From Enterococcus pseudoavium NBRC 100491 (GTDB lineage Bacteria > Bacillota > Bacilli > Lactobacillales > Enterococcaceae): a stretch of 64,000 nt of DNA. Shown one piece after another: positions 1 to 9,743 of the stretch. Below the pieces are notes generated by a model that saw only the letters and a program-made list of their open reading frames with translations, ran no database searches and was not told where the DNA came from. Position 1 is the stretch's first letter. Each line of letters opens with the position of its first letter. The position numbers and the translations under genes are program-made. The DNA is taken from the NCBI RefSeq assembly GCF_001544295.1, contig NZ_BCQF01000007.1, positions 37,702-101,701 of the forward strand. Direction: 5' to 3'.

Positions 1-50
1 AGGATTTTCGCCTTTTGTGTCTACATGTTTCAGCTAGCCAAGTCCACTCA

Positions 51-671
51 TCACCGATTTAAAATCGTGTGGCTTTCAATCAAGGCGCCCACAAAAATCA
101 GTAGTAAACCGAGCAGGGTCCCAATTTTTTCGCTAGTCGTTAGTTTGATGGCACTAAATTTTCTAGTCTGGATCTCTTTGCCACAGACTCTGACTAGGCT
201 GATGTTTGCCAAAGAACAGAGAATCAATAGTTGTCCAAACATTTCAATCAGCCCCGCATTTTTATTTACTTGAAAAAGACCAATGATCCGCTTAGTTAAG
301 GGAACCGCTACGCTTTCAACGGAGAAGGACCAAGTGCCGAGCGTAATGGCATTGATGGCGATCAGGACAAAGAATACGGTATAACCGGTTGAAAAATAGT
401 GCTTTTCCTTTTTTGTTTTCTTGGAAAAAAGCGAGCCAATCAAAAGACAGCCCACTGAAAGCAAGTTCCACCGGAAAATTTGCAGCGTGTGGCTCAATAA
501 GTTTCCAGTCATTTCAAAAGTAGCCCCGGTTTTCCCCCGCAGGAGTGCTTCCGGTAAAAAATAGTAACTAAAAATTATAAGGGGGAAAAAGATGCCGCAA
601 AAGCAGAGGATAGTGTAGCAGATTCTTTCGGCGAGTTGCTCGCTGGCCAGTTTTGCTCTTATTTTTTTCAT
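51..671 (-). CDS. Multi-pass membrane protein of unknown function
   Basis: A 206-residue protein with a basic N-terminus and several hydrophobic stretches (roughly residues 18-38, 70-85, 98-118, 140-160 and 185-200), so probably an integral membrane protein. The start is set by GAGGAA located 6 bases before ATG 671; an in-frame extension to 740 has no ribosome binding site. I recognise no family. It is transcribed away from the AI-2E family gene at 903, and its own downstream side lies at the window edge, so any operon partner is out of view. Confidence 0.6.
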   Translation of the reverse strand: MKKIRAKLASEQLAERICYTILCFCGIFFPLIIFSYYFLPEALLRGKTGATFEMTGNLLSHTLQIFRWNLLSVGCLLIGSLFSKKTKKEKHYFSTGYTVFFVLIAINAITLGTWSFSVESVAVPLTKRIIGLFQVNKNAGLIEMFGQLLILCSLANISLVRVCGKEIQTRKFSAIKLTTSEKIGTLLGLLLIFVGALIESHTILNR

Positions 672-902
672 ACGTATTTCCTCATTATTATAGTGGGTTT
701 TAGTAAATTGTAGCATACAAGAAGAGCCAGCAGTTAACAAGCTTCCTCATTAAAAGGGTAAGCGAGGAGCGAATCTTTCTGTCAAATTAGTTATTAACTA
801 AAACTTATAGCTTATTTTCAGCAAAACCGTTCTTACTTTTTACGATAAATGATAAGATGAGTGTAGGTCCTCAGGGCTAATGATTTTTTAAAGGAGGCAT
901 TT

Positions 903-2018
903 ATGCTATCACGTTTCAAACAATCTAAACTGTTCTTTTGGACGGCGGAGATTGTCTTAACGATTATCGGGATCTATTTTCTTTTACAAATGCCGAATGT
1001 TTTTAAACCAGTGATTGGGATGCTTTCCGCGGTCTTATTGCCGCTGTTAGTGGCAGGTTTTCTTTATTACATGTTTGATCCGATCGTGGTTTTTTTAGAA
1101 AAAAGAGGGATTCCCCGCGTTTTTGGGTTTTTGCTGTCCTTTATCGTGGTGGCGATTGTTATCGTGTTGATCATGATGAACGCAGTGCCAAGAATGATCG
1201 AGCAAACGGTTCAGCTTACTCAGAATTTACCGGCTTATGCGGAAGAAACCGGTCGTTGGTTGAATGATCTGGCCAATCAAGCGGAATTTAAGAATTTCAA
1301 TTTAGAAGAGCAGTTGGCTTCTGCGAATCTGACGATCAATAATTTGATCAAGATGGGGTTAGTCAGTGTAACCTCTAGTCTGTCTTTGGTTGTCGGTTTT
1401 GCCATGAAATTCTTCGTACTATTGTTTACGGTGCCATTTATTCTGCTCTTTATGTTTAAAGATGGCCACAAATTTTTAGATGCCGTCTCACAGTTCTTTC
1501 CCCTGACGATTCGCAAAGAATTACGGCAAACAGTCCGTGAATTGAATGAGACTTTGTCAGCTTATATCAGCAGTACGGTGTTGGATGCTTTTATCATTGG
1601 AATCTTAAGTTTTATTGCTATGAGTATTTTTAAACAGCCTTATAGTCTGTTGTTGGCGATTTTTTGCGGCATTACGAACATCATTCCTTATGTGGGACCC
1701 TTTATCGGAGCGGTGCCAGCGGTGATCGTCGGTTTATTTGTTTCACCTTTTCAAGCGCTCTACATGGGGATCTCCATTTTGGTCATTCAACAGTTAGACG
1801 GTAATTTGATCAAGCCGCTCTTATTCGGTAAATCCTTGAATATCCATCCGTTGACGATTATCTTAGTATTGATTGGAGCCGGAAGTGTGGCAGGGATCGT
1901 CGGGATGCTGATCTGTATTCCAGTCTATGCCGTGATCAAGACCTTGATTATTAACATCCATAAAATTTATCTGCTGCGGCGGGAGAGTCAGCTCTTTACA
2001 GATCGGGGAGAAGACTAA
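903..2018 (+). CDS. AI-2E family transporter (YhhQ/TqsA-type permease)
   Basis: A 371-residue integral membrane protein with the layout of the AI-2E transporter family (PF01594): two N-terminal helices, a soluble middle part at about residues 95-150, and a run of C-terminal helices containing the family-typical Gly/Pro-rich stretch NIIPYVGPFIGAVPA near residue 262. AAAGGAGG lies 6 bases before the ATG. Members export or import small molecules (autoinducer-2 in E. coli TqsA, sodium/proton exchange in some others), so the substrate cannot be assigned. It ends in the strong terminator at 2026. Confidence 0.88.
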   Translation: MLSRFKQSKLFFWTAEIVLTIIGIYFLLQMPNVFKPVIGMLSAVLLPLLVAGFLYYMFDPIVVFLEKRGIPRVFGFLLSFIVVAIVIVLIMMNAVPRMIEQTVQLTQNLPAYAEETGRWLNDLANQAEFKNFNLEEQLASANLTINNLIKMGLVSVTSSLSLVVGFAMKFFVLLFTVPFILLFMFKDGHKFLDAVSQFFPLTIRKELRQTVRELNETLSAYISSTVLDAFIIGILSFIAMSIFKQPYSLLLAIFCGITNIIPYVGPFIGAVPAVIVGLFVSPFQALYMGISILVIQQLDGNLIKPLLFGKSLNIHPLTIILVLIGAGSVAGIVGMLICIPVYAVIKTLIINIHKIYLLRRESQLFTDRGED

Positions 2019-2025
2019 ATAAAAG

Positions 2026-2064
2026 AAGGAGGTGCGACAAAAAAATTGTCGTACCTCCTTTTTA
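2026..2064 (+). terminator. Rho-independent terminator, GACAA/TTGTC family
   Basis: A 15-bp inverted repeat (2026-2040 with 2046-2060, one G-T pair) followed by a T run. It ends the AI-2E family gene. Its core GACAA...TTGTC recurs in terminators at 4859, 17254, 32043 and 33262. Confidence 0.9.
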
Positions 2065-2111
2065 TTTGTGAAAAGTCGCGATAAGCTTGGCCCATAAAAA
2101 AATAACTGATT

Positions 2112-3506
2112 TTAATTGCGACTTTCAGAATTCTTAAAAATTTTACCGAATATCGGTTTGTCTTTCTCGAATTTGAAATGGTAAATCGCCAATAGTGCGA
2201 TGAACCATAGCGGCGAAAAGATCAAAGCTTCCCGTGTATCAGCTGCTAGTGCTAAAACGAACAAGACGAAAGCGAGAAAAGCAAAGACCAAATAATTCGT
2301 ATAAGGGAATAGGGGCAACTTGAAAGTACTTTTAGCTGCCAATTCCGGTTTGGTTTGCCGATAGCGCAGATGGGTAAAGACGATCATGCCCCAAATAAAG
2401 ATAAAGCAGATCGTGGCGATCGAGCTGATCATCGTGAAAATGTGACTAGGAACAAAAAAGTTCATAATGACTGCAATAAAAATGATCATCGTTGAAAAGA
2501 TCAGCGCATTTCCCGGAACGCGATTACGGGTCAATTTAGTAAAGGTTTTTGGTGCACTGCCTTCTTGGGCCAATGAACGAACCATCCGACTCGTGCTGTA
2601 AATCGCGCTGTTACAAGCCGACATGGCAGAGCTTAAAACGACTAGATTAACGATCGAAGCAGCCGCCGTAATACCGATCTCCGAAAAGACTTGCACAAAG
2701 GGACTTTGATCGGCGGATAAGCTTGACCATGGATAAATCGACATGATCATAAAGAGTGAGCCTAAATAAAATAAAATGATCCGAACGGGAATCGTATTGA
2801 TGGCTTTAGGGAGCACGGTTTTAGGATCCGAAGTTTCGCCGCCGATCAAACCAACCAATTCGACACCGCAAAAAGCGAAAGTTGCCATTTGGAAGGAGAG
2901 GACGAAACCACCAGCCCCTTTTGGAAAGAAGCCGCCATGGCGCCAAAGGTTGCTAATTTCAACGGGTCCGGCGCTCGTTTTAAAACCGGTAAAGATCATT
3001 ACTCCACCAGCAATAATCAAGGCTACGATGGCGACTACTTTAATCAAAGCAAACCAAAATTCTAATTCGCCAAACAAACCAACAGCTACTAAATTCAATC
3101 CTAAGAGTAAAGCTAGAGCAATGATCTCAGGCAACCATTGGGGGATATGAGGGAGCCAATAGCTTACATACATTCCCGTCGCTGTTAAATCGGCCATCGC
3201 GATGGCGATCCAACAAAACCAGTAAGTCCAGCCGGTTACAAAGGCCACTTTGGTGCCTAAATAATCAGCAATAAAATCTAAAAATGAATGGTAATTCAAA
3301 TTTGACAGCATCAATTCGCCTAAAGCGCGCATGATTAGGAAAATAATGCCACCGGTAATCAGATAAGACAGCAGGATCGAAGGACCGGTCAATTGAATCG
3401 TTTTGCCAGAACCAAGAAACAAACCGGTTCCGATCGCACCCCCAATAGAAATCAGCTGGACGTGACGACTTTTTAATCCTCTATCTAATTCTTCATGACT
3501 TTCCAA
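2112..3506 (-). CDS. Amino acid permease, APC superfamily (AAT family)
   Basis: A 464-residue protein with about 12 transmembrane segments. The N-terminus RHVQLISIGGAIGTGLFLGSG is the AAT-family signature (lysine, GABA, D-Ala/Gly and similar permeases), and the GGE(T)SDPKTVLPKAI stretch near residue 235 is also typical. It imports an amino acid by proton symport; the substrate is not readable from sequence. The start is a TTG, because AAAGGA is 9 bases upstream and no ATG precedes the conserved HxQLIxIGG block. It is divergent from the gene at 3792 and shares an A+T-rich 285-bp intergenic region. Confidence 0.9.
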   Translation of the reverse strand: MESHEELDRGLKSRHVQLISIGGAIGTGLFLGSGKTIQLTGPSILLSYLITGGIIFLIMRALGELMLSNLNYHSFLDFIADYLGTKVAFVTGWTYWFCWIAIAMADLTATGMYVSYWLPHIPQWLPEIIALALLLGLNLVAVGLFGELEFWFALIKVVAIVALIIAGGVMIFTGFKTSAGPVEISNLWRHGGFFPKGAGGFVLSFQMATFAFCGVELVGLIGGETSDPKTVLPKAINTIPVRIILFYLGSLFMIMSIYPWSSLSADQSPFVQVFSEIGITAAASIVNLVVLSSAMSACNSAIYSTSRMVRSLAQEGSAPKTFTKLTRNRVPGNALIFSTMIIFIAVIMNFFVPSHIFTMISSIATICFIFIWGMIVFTHLRYRQTKPELAAKSTFKLPLFPYTNYLVFAFLAFVLFVLALAADTREALIFSPLWFIALLAIYHFKFEKDKPIFGKIFKNSESRN

Positions 3507-3791
3507 TAAAATCAGTCCTTTTTTTAAGATTAGAATGATTTTATCAGAAAATTCTTAGTAATTTAACTATAATCCTTTTAAAAAAATAATTGCTAAAAAA
3601 TTCTAATAATTTTAAAATAACAAAAAAATCAAAAGAGTTATTAAAGAATCTGCTATAACTCATCTCTAGGAATGATTAAAATGCTATAATATTGGAAAAT
3701 TCTTAAATAGATTCTGCTATGTTCAACTTAATAGTAGCAGTATCGCTATTTTCCATACTCGTAAAAAGAAGAGAAATAAGGAGGAACCGAT
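3507..3791. promoter_or_regulatory. Divergent A+T-rich intergenic region
   Basis: It separates the amino acid permease (leftward) from the Ser-tailed anchored protein (rightward). TATAAT at about 3692 is a likely -10 for the rightward gene, but the -35 is weak. The word AATCTGCTAT or ATTCTGCTAT occurs twice (about 3647 and 3712). No T-box, riboswitch or operator palindrome was recognised. Confidence 0.4.
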
Positions 3792-4772
3792 TTGAATAAA
3801 AAGACGATCGGTTGGGTAATTTTAGGACTGGTTGTGCTGGGCGCGGTCAGTTTTGCTGGTTACCAGATTTATCAAGATAAAATCATTCAATCAGAAAAAG
3901 AAAATAAACAAGTACTGAATAAACGTTTAGCCGATCTTTACGCCGATCAAAAAACGGGCTATTTTAAGGCGGATATTTCAGTGGCGGCCTTTGATGATTT
4001 AGCGGAGGAAGTGAAGAATCAGCAAAGTGAAAGCCAGACCTTAGCTGATATCGAACAAGCCAAGCAAAATTTTGAACTTCAGACCGATTTAAACGCACTT
4101 TTTGAACATGACGTGTTAAATGGTTTGGATCTAGCGGCCCATCCAGTTTTAAAATCTGCTAATGAGACTAAAATCAAAGGCTTGCAAGAGCGGCTAAGTG
4201 AAAGTTCAGCCAAAGAGAAGGACTGGGGCCAAGATCTCGGTATGATCTTAGGAATTGCGGAAGCACAGGCCAAAGATTTCAGCAATGCGGAAACTGAAGT
4301 AACGAATTTACTGAATAAAGGCGCTGATTTGAGCTTGTCGGATTATTTGGCTGGAGTAAAAACATTGGCGATTTTGCCGGATGGTGATTTAAAACAAGGA
4401 CTGTTGAATAAATTAGCCCCTGTTAAAAATCAACTGGCGAATGCAAATGCACAATTTGCCAGTCAGATCCGACAAAGCGATGCCGCGATGGCAGCCGCGG
4501 AAAAAAGTTATCAAGAACGGCAAGCCAAAGCACTGGCGGAACGGAATAAAGAATTGACTGAATTGAAGAAAGATTTAGCCGATCAGCAGGAAATCTATGA
4601 GTCCTACCAAGAGCTATTGGATTCGATCGATGAGAGCAAGCAACAAGAAGCTGACAGTAAAAAAGCCGAGTCAGAATCTCGTTCCCGCGAATCTGATTCC
4701 AGCAGCAGCTCTTCCAGCTCGAGCTCTAGTTCCAGCTCTTCTTCAGAAGAATCCGATTCATCGGATGACTAA
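3792..4772 (+). CDS. Membrane-anchored coiled-coil protein with poly-Ser tail
   Basis: A 326-residue protein of unknown function. Residues 7-27 form one hydrophobic segment with no lipobox cysteine, so this is probably a signal anchor with the rest outside the cell. Residues 35-290 are Ala/Lys/Gln/Glu-rich and predicted helical, with a clear coiled coil at about 235-285. The C-terminal 40 residues are almost entirely Ser, Asp, Glu and Arg, including a run of about 15 serines. AAGGAGG stands 8 bases before the TTG start. A Ser-rich tail is common in enterococcal surface proteins, but no LPXTG motif or wall-binding domain is visible. Confidence 0.75.
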   Translation: MNKKTIGWVILGLVVLGAVSFAGYQIYQDKIIQSEKENKQVLNKRLADLYADQKTGYFKADISVAAFDDLAEEVKNQQSESQTLADIEQAKQNFELQTDLNALFEHDVLNGLDLAAHPVLKSANETKIKGLQERLSESSAKEKDWGQDLGMILGIAEAQAKDFSNAETEVTNLLNKGADLSLSDYLAGVKTLAILPDGDLKQGLLNKLAPVKNQLANANAQFASQIRQSDAAMAAAEKSYQERQAKALAERNKELTELKKDLADQQEIYESYQELLDSIDESKQQEADSKKAESESRSRESDSSSSSSSSSSSSSSSSEESDSSDD

Positions 4773-4858
4773 GTCAAGGGGGCTATGATGGGGCGAAACT
4801 GCTGCAAGAAATTTTAGCTGACTTTTTTTCAAGACCTACGGGTAAGACGTTTCTGCGA

Positions 4859-4902
4859 AAAAAGGCGGTCTGACAAGATTTTTTTGTCAGACCGCCTTTT
4901 TT
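4859..4902 (+). terminator. Bidirectional terminator, GACAA/TTGTC family
   Basis: A 16-bp perfect stem (GGCGGTCTGACAA and its complement) flanked by A and T runs, lying between convergent genes ending at 4772 and 4914, so it can serve both. Confidence 0.92.
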
Positions 4903-4913
4903 AGCGAGTAAAA

Positions 4914-5855
4914 TCAACTTAGTGTAACCCGTTCTTTGGAAGTGGTTTGGTATTCTTCAAATAATGGGGAAATCTGCGTTCTCTTTTTGATATCCAGTTT
5001 AATAAAGATATTGTGAACATGGGTCTTAACCGTTCCCAGCGAGAGAAATAACTGGTCGGCAATTTCTTGGTTGGTCTGATGCGCCAGTAATAATGCAAAA
5101 ATCTCAGCTTCTCTTTTAGTAAATTGATGCGCAGTGCAAAATTGTCGGATGGAAAGAGTAGTATCTTGATCCTCAGTCGCTTCAGGCTCCGGCTGGTTTT
5201 TTAAGAAGAAGTGGAAGAGCAGGAGACAAATCACAATGGAAAAGATATCTTCTGAAATACTGCGATTATAAATTTTAGTGGTCAACGAGCTGTATTGATC
5301 AATATTGAAAATCACGAAACTATCTTCCAGCACGATCACAATACTAAAGAAGATGTTGATCAAAGTTAATTTTTTTAAATAGCTTTGATTCATTGCCGGC
5401 AAGGCCTTTTTACTACCGCGCCAACAATAAAAACCTAAATAGCCAAGGAAAAGCTGATTGGCCAAGTAATAAAGCCAAACTTTAAAAGCTGAATTGGGCA
5501 GTAACGGGACAGAGATCATCCAAACAGCTAAAGCAATCAATAAGCCATAATGCAACGCCTTGAATTTTTCTTTACGGAGAGCGGCGATAATCGAAACGGA
5601 GAAGAAGGCATTGCCGAGAAAAATAATGGTTTTGACTGCAGGGGCACTCATAAAGGCTTGGTCGTAGCTGTGGGCAAAGGAGTTGATGAACTCGGTCATA
5701 TAAATAATGATATTATCGAAAATAAAGAAGGCCAGATAGGCGCTGATTAATAAAAACAGTTTGTTTTTTTCTTTTAAATAGAAATTGATCGCAAATGCCA
5801 TGGTTACAGAGTATAGAATGATCAAAAGGATATTATAAATGAAGATTACGATCAT
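4914..5855 (-). CDS. aguR: Membrane-bound LuxR-type regulator of agmatine catabolism
   Basis: A 313-residue protein with about seven hydrophobic segments in its first 215 residues and a C-terminal LuxR/GerE helix-turn-helix (about 240-300: FTKREAEIFALLLAHQTNQEIADQLFLSLGTVKTHVHNI region). AguR of enterococci and lactococci is known as a one-component transmembrane regulator that senses agmatine and activates the catabolic operon. The divergent position next to ptcA-aguD-aguA-aguC supports that role here. The chosen ATG has AGGGGA 6 bases upstream; a 15-codon in-frame extension to 5900 lacks a ribosome binding site. Confidence 0.9.
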   Translation of the reverse strand: MIVIFIYNILLIILYSVTMAFAINFYLKEKNKLFLLISAYLAFFIFDNIIIYMTEFINSFAHSYDQAFMSAPAVKTIIFLGNAFFSVSIIAALRKEKFKALHYGLLIALAVWMISVPLLPNSAFKVWLYYLANQLFLGYLGFYCWRGSKKALPAMNQSYLKKLTLINIFFSIVIVLEDSFVIFNIDQYSSLTTKIYNRSISEDIFSIVICLLLFHFFLKNQPEPEATEDQDTTLSIRQFCTAHQFTKREAEIFALLLAHQTNQEIADQLFLSLGTVKTHVHNIFIKLDIKKRTQISPLFEEYQTTSKERVTLS

Positions 5856-5943
5856 ATTGAATCCCCTTTCATTTTGAAGTTGAAAAATCCTGCTTCGCAC
5901 GTTAAGTATAACATCATTTATTCCTCCATCGCTTCAAAATACG

Positions 5944-6008
5944 CTAAACTTTCCTCTAAACTTTTCTAAACCCTTGTAAAATAAAAGGTTTATATCTAAA
6001 AATAAACC
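5944..6008 (+). promoter_or_regulatory. Candidate AguR control region upstream of ptcA
   Basis: Three direct repeats of CTAAAC begin at 5944, 5956 and 5966, spaced 12 and 10 bases, so they fall on about the same face of the helix. They are followed by an inverted repeat GGTTTAT/ATAAACC at 5987-6008. The repeats sit upstream of the operon start. That they bind AguR is inference. Confidence 0.4.
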
Positions 6009-6128
6009 AGGTGAAACTAATCACAATCGCAAATGTTAGTGTTTACATCCTTTAGCTTATCGTAAACTTGCCATTTTTTGCCTAAAGTAAAGGAGCAAAA
6101 GCAAACAAATTACTTAGGAGGCGTCATC

Positions 6129-7148
6129 ATGGCAAAAAGAGATTTCATTACAACAGAAAATTACACGAAGGAGGAGATTCAATACATTGTTGATTTATCA
6201 CTGAAAATCAAAGCTTCTATTAAAAACGGTTTTTATCCGCCATTATTAAAAAATAAAGTCTTAGGCATGATCTTCCAACAATCTTCTACTAGAACGCGAG
6301 TTTCTTTTGAAACAGCGATGACTCAATTAGGGGGGCACGCAGAATATTTGGCGCCCGGTCAAATCCAATTAGGCGGACATGAAACCATTGAAGACACCAG
6401 TCGCGTCTTGTCGCGGTTAGTCGATATTCTAATGGCTCGGGTGGAACGTCATCACAGCGTTTATGATTTAGCGAATAATGCAACGATTCCAGTCATCAAC
6501 GGTATGTCTGATTTCAACCATCCAACACAAGAATTAGGCGACCTTTGTACGATGATCGAACATTTACCGGCAGGCAAGAAAATTGAAGACTGCAAAGTTT
6601 CCTTCATCGGTGATGCTACACAAGTATGTTTCTCACTGGGGTTAGTCGCTACTAAAATGGGCATGGAATTTGTCCAATTTGGTCCGCAAGGGTTCCAATT
6701 AAATGACGATCATCGGGCGCGCTTAGATGCGATTTGTAAAGAATCGGGCGGTTCCTATACCGTTTCTGATCAAATCGAAGTGATCGAAGGCTCGGACTTT
6801 GTTTACACCGACGTTTGGTACGGCTTATACGAAGCAGAGTTATCAGAAGAAGAACGGATGAGTACTTTCTATCCGAAATACCAAGTCAATGATGAATTGA
6901 TGGCCCGCGCTGGCAAAGATGCGAAATTCATGCACTGTCTACCAGCAACGCGTGGCGAAGAAGTGACCGATGAAGTGATGGACGGACCAAACTCCATCTG
7001 TTTTGATGAAGCAGAAAATCGTTTGACCTCGATTCGCGGCTTATTGGTTTATTTGATGCATGACTATGCGGATAAGAATCCGATCGACGAAAAACAACAA
7101 GCAGCAGCTAAAGCAGAACTGGAAGTCTTTTTAGGTAAAGCACTATAG
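6129..7148 (+). CDS. ptcA: Putrescine carbamoyltransferase
   Basis: A 339-residue enzyme, the exact length of enterococcal putrescine carbamoyltransferase. It phosphorolyses N-carbamoylputrescine to putrescine and carbamoyl phosphate. The carbamoyl-phosphate motif SSTRTR is at 52-57, HPTQELGDL near 129, and [11 protein letters not shown] near 272, the last being more like putrescine than ornithine carbamoyltransferases. The ATG at 6129 is preceded by TAGGAGG; an upstream in-frame start at 6078 would overrun that site. First gene of the agmatine operon, also called aguB. A hairpin at 7216-7240 separates it from aguD. Confidence 0.96.
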   Translation: MAKRDFITTENYTKEEIQYIVDLSLKIKASIKNGFYPPLLKNKVLGMIFQQSSTRTRVSFETAMTQLGGHAEYLAPGQIQLGGHETIEDTSRVLSRLVDILMARVERHHSVYDLANNATIPVINGMSDFNHPTQELGDLCTMIEHLPAGKKIEDCKVSFIGDATQVCFSLGLVATKMGMEFVQFGPQGFQLNDDHRARLDAICKESGGSYTVSDQIEVIEGSDFVYTDVWYGLYEAELSEEERMSTFYPKYQVNDELMARAGKDAKFMHCLPATRGEEVTDEVMDGPNSICFDEAENRLTSIRGLLVYLMHDYADKNPIDEKQQAAAKAELEVFLGKAL

Positions 7149-7215
7149 ACCCACAGGTAAGGACGGAAATGATCTGCAGGGTTAAATAAATTCATCAAGA
7201 TTATTTCCATTCGGG

Positions 7216-7240
7216 GATTGGGGCAATCCTCAATCCCTGT
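7216..7240 (+). promoter_or_regulatory. Intercistronic hairpin between ptcA and aguD
   Basis: GGGATTG pairs with CAATCCC around a short loop, without a long T run. It probably stabilises or separates the messages rather than stopping transcription completely. Confidence 0.4.
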
Positions 7241-7261
7241 TTCTACCGGAAAGGAAGAAAA

Positions 7262-8683
7262 ATGGAAGCAAAAAAGAAAAAATTTAGTTTGATGAGTGCA
7301 ATATTATCCGTTATCTGTGTCGTGTTCGTGGCAGAGGCGGCGGCGCCGGTTGCGGCGATCGGAAATTCCCAATTTTTTTGGTGGATCTTTCTACTAATCA
7401 CGTTCCTTTTGCCGTATGGTTTGATTTCTTCAGAATTAGGGACCACCTATATTGGTGATGGTGGGATTTATGACTGGGTGACCCAAGCTTTCGGCCACCG
7501 TTGGGGATCCCGTGTTTCTTGGTATTATTGGATCAATTATCCACTGTGGTTGGCTTCCTTAGCTGTGGTGTGTCCCGATTTATTAACGACGATCACAGGA
7601 ATTGAATTTTCAACGATCCCCGCGATTTTGATTGAGTTAGTTTTTATTTGGGTGATCGTTTGGATCAGTTTTTATCCAGTCGCAGACAGTGTCTGGATCT
7701 TGAATGGGGCCGCGGTGATCAAGATGCTGTTGGCGATTTTGATTGGTGCGTTAGGCCTGTATACCTTTGCGACTAAAGGGGCCGCCAATGAATTTACGTT
7801 AGCTTCTTTATTACCTAGCTTCAATTTGAATAGTTTGTCCTTTATTTCAGTGATTATTTTCAATCTATTAGGTTTTGAAGTGATCTGTACGTTTGCTGAC
7901 GATATGGAAAATCCGAAAAAACAAATCCCGCAAGCAATTATTGCCGGTGGGTTAGTGATCGCGGCAATTTACATCTTTTCAGCCTTTGGGATTGGCGTTG
8001 CCATTCCAACCGATCAAATCAGTACCGGCAGCGGTTTGATGGACAGCTTCAAGTTATTGACCGGCTCGACCGGTGGTTGGTTCATCATCGCGATGGCTTT
8101 CTTATTCCTATTGACTTTGTTCGGCAATATGATCTCTTGGTCTTTAGGTGTCAATAATACGGCTTGTTACGCAGCCGAAAATGGGGACATGCCGAAAATT
8201 TTTGCAAAGCGTGGCGGCAAAGACGAAATGCCGATCGGCGCAGCGATCATGAATGGGATCGTGGCAACGGTAGTGGTCGTGATCGCACCGATCCTACCAA
8301 ACCAAGATCTATTCTGGGCATTCTTCTCATTGAATCTCGTGATGTTCTTGATGTCTTATGTACCAGTCTTTCCAGCTTTTTACAAATTACGCAAAAGTGA
8401 TCCCGATACACCGCGTCCGTTTAAAGTCGGAGGCAGTGATACCGTGTTGAAAATCTTGGTGGCATTACCAATGATCATGATTGTAATCTCATTGATCTTT
8501 ACCGCGCTACCGTTACAATTTGATGCCGAAAGTTTGAGTCAGCAGTTACCGATCACCATCGGTGCAATCGTCTTCACCTTGTTTGGTGAAGCAATCATTT
8601 GGATGAAAAAAATTAAAAAAGAAGGAGTCATCTATCATGGCAAAGAGAATCGAGAAGACAACACCGAAACAAGACGGGTTTAG
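7262..8683 (+). CDS. aguD: Agmatine/putrescine antiporter
   Basis: A 473-residue, roughly 12-helix APC-superfamily transporter of the basic amino acid/polyamine antiporter type. It exchanges external agmatine for internal putrescine at the membrane. Evidence is the family-like N-terminus (VFVAEAAAPVAAIGNSQF), the length, and the position between ptcA and aguA. AAGGAAG precedes the ATG. Its last 47 bases overlap the start of aguA, which suggests translational coupling. Confidence 0.93.
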   Translation: MEAKKKKFSLMSAILSVICVVFVAEAAAPVAAIGNSQFFWWIFLLITFLLPYGLISSELGTTYIGDGGIYDWVTQAFGHRWGSRVSWYYWINYPLWLASLAVVCPDLLTTITGIEFSTIPAILIELVFIWVIVWISFYPVADSVWILNGAAVIKMLLAILIGALGLYTFATKGAANEFTLASLLPSFNLNSLSFISVIIFNLLGFEVICTFADDMENPKKQIPQAIIAGGLVIAAIYIFSAFGIGVAIPTDQISTGSGLMDSFKLLTGSTGGWFIIAMAFLFLLTLFGNMISWSLGVNNTACYAAENGDMPKIFAKRGGKDEMPIGAAIMNGIVATVVVVIAPILPNQDLFWAFFSLNLVMFLMSYVPVFPAFYKLRKSDPDTPRPFKVGGSDTVLKILVALPMIMIVISLIFTALPLQFDAESLSQQLPITIGAIVFTLFGEAIIWMKKIKKEGVIYHGKENREDNTETRRV

Positions 8684-9734
8684 AATGCCCGGTGAATTTG
8701 AACCACAAGAAAAAGTTTGGATGATTTGGCCGGAGCGGCCGGATAATTGGCGGGATGGTGGCAAACCTGCTCAGGCAGCTTTTGCGGAAGTGGCTAAAGC
8801 CATCAGTAAATTCACGCCGATGAACGTCGTGGTTTCTCAGCAACAATTCCAAAATTGTCGTCGGCAATTACCAGCAAAAATCACCGTTTATGAAATGTCG
8901 AATAATGATGCTTGGGTGCGAGATTGTGGACCAAGTTTTGTAATCAATGACCACGGTGAATTACGAGCTAATGACTGGGGCTTTAACGCTTGGGGCGGTT
9001 TAGTTGACGGGTTGTATTTCCCTTGGGATCAAGATGATTTAGTCGCACAAAAAATTTGTGAAATCGAAAAGGTTGACTCTTACCGGACAGCGGACTTTAT
9101 TTTAGAAGGCGGTTCTTTCCACGTGGATGGCGAAGGAACGGTTTTGACAACGGAAATGTGTCTGTTGAGTGAAGGGCGCAATCCACATATGACCAAAGAA
9201 GAAATCGAAGAAAAATTATGCGACTACTTAAATTGTGAAAAAGTTTTATGGTTAGGTGATGGGATTGATCCAGAAGAAACCAACGGTCACGTGGATGACG
9301 TTGCTTGTTTCGTTCGCCCAGGCGAAGTGGCTTGTATCTACACCGAAGATAAAAATAGTCCATTTTATGAAGCAGCCCAAGATGCCTATAAACGCTTGAA
9401 CGAAATGACCGATGCCAAAGGCCGCAAACTAAAAGTGCATAAAATCTGTTGCCCGATCGACAATGTCACCATCGACGGCAATTTCAAGATCGACTACGTG
9501 GAAGGAACACTGCCACGGGAAGACGGCGATATCTGTATCGCTTCTTATATGAATTTCTTGATTACCAACAACGGGGTCATCGTGCCACAATATGGCGATA
9601 AGAATGATGCCTTAGCTTTGGAACAATTGGAAATGATCTTCCCAGATAAAAAAATCGTGGGTGTCAATACCGTAGAAGTTGTTTACGGCGGCGGGAATAT
9701 CCACTGTATCACCCAACAACAACCGCAAAGATAG
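8637..9734 (+). CDS. aguA: Agmatine deiminase
   Basis: A 365-residue enzyme, the same length as the enterococcal agmatine deiminase. It hydrolyses agmatine to N-carbamoylputrescine and ammonia. The N-terminal stretch with PERPDNWRDGG is the family signature; NDAWVRDCGP is near 87-96, and GGGNIHC at 351-357 ends in the catalytic cysteine at 357. GAAGGAG lies 10 bases upstream of the ATG, inside the end of aguD. Confidence 0.97.
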   Translation: MAKRIEKTTPKQDGFRMPGEFEPQEKVWMIWPERPDNWRDGGKPAQAAFAEVAKAISKFTPMNVVVSQQQFQNCRRQLPAKITVYEMSNNDAWVRDCGPSFVINDHGELRANDWGFNAWGGLVDGLYFPWDQDDLVAQKICEIEKVDSYRTADFILEGGSFHVDGEGTVLTTEMCLLSEGRNPHMTKEEIEEKLCDYLNCEKVLWLGDGIDPEETNGHVDDVACFVRPGEVACIYTEDKNSPFYEAAQDAYKRLNEMTDAKGRKLKVHKICCPIDNVTIDGNFKIDYVEGTLPREDGDICIASYMNFLITNNGVIVPQYGDKNDALALEQLEMIFPDKKIVGVNTVEVVYGGGNIHCITQQQPQR

Positions 9735-9743
9735 GAGAAGCGC

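Noticed and set aside
2776..3150. Rightward frame of 124 codons inside the amino acid permease
   Set aside because: It is antisense to a conserved permease and has no ribosome site or known domain.
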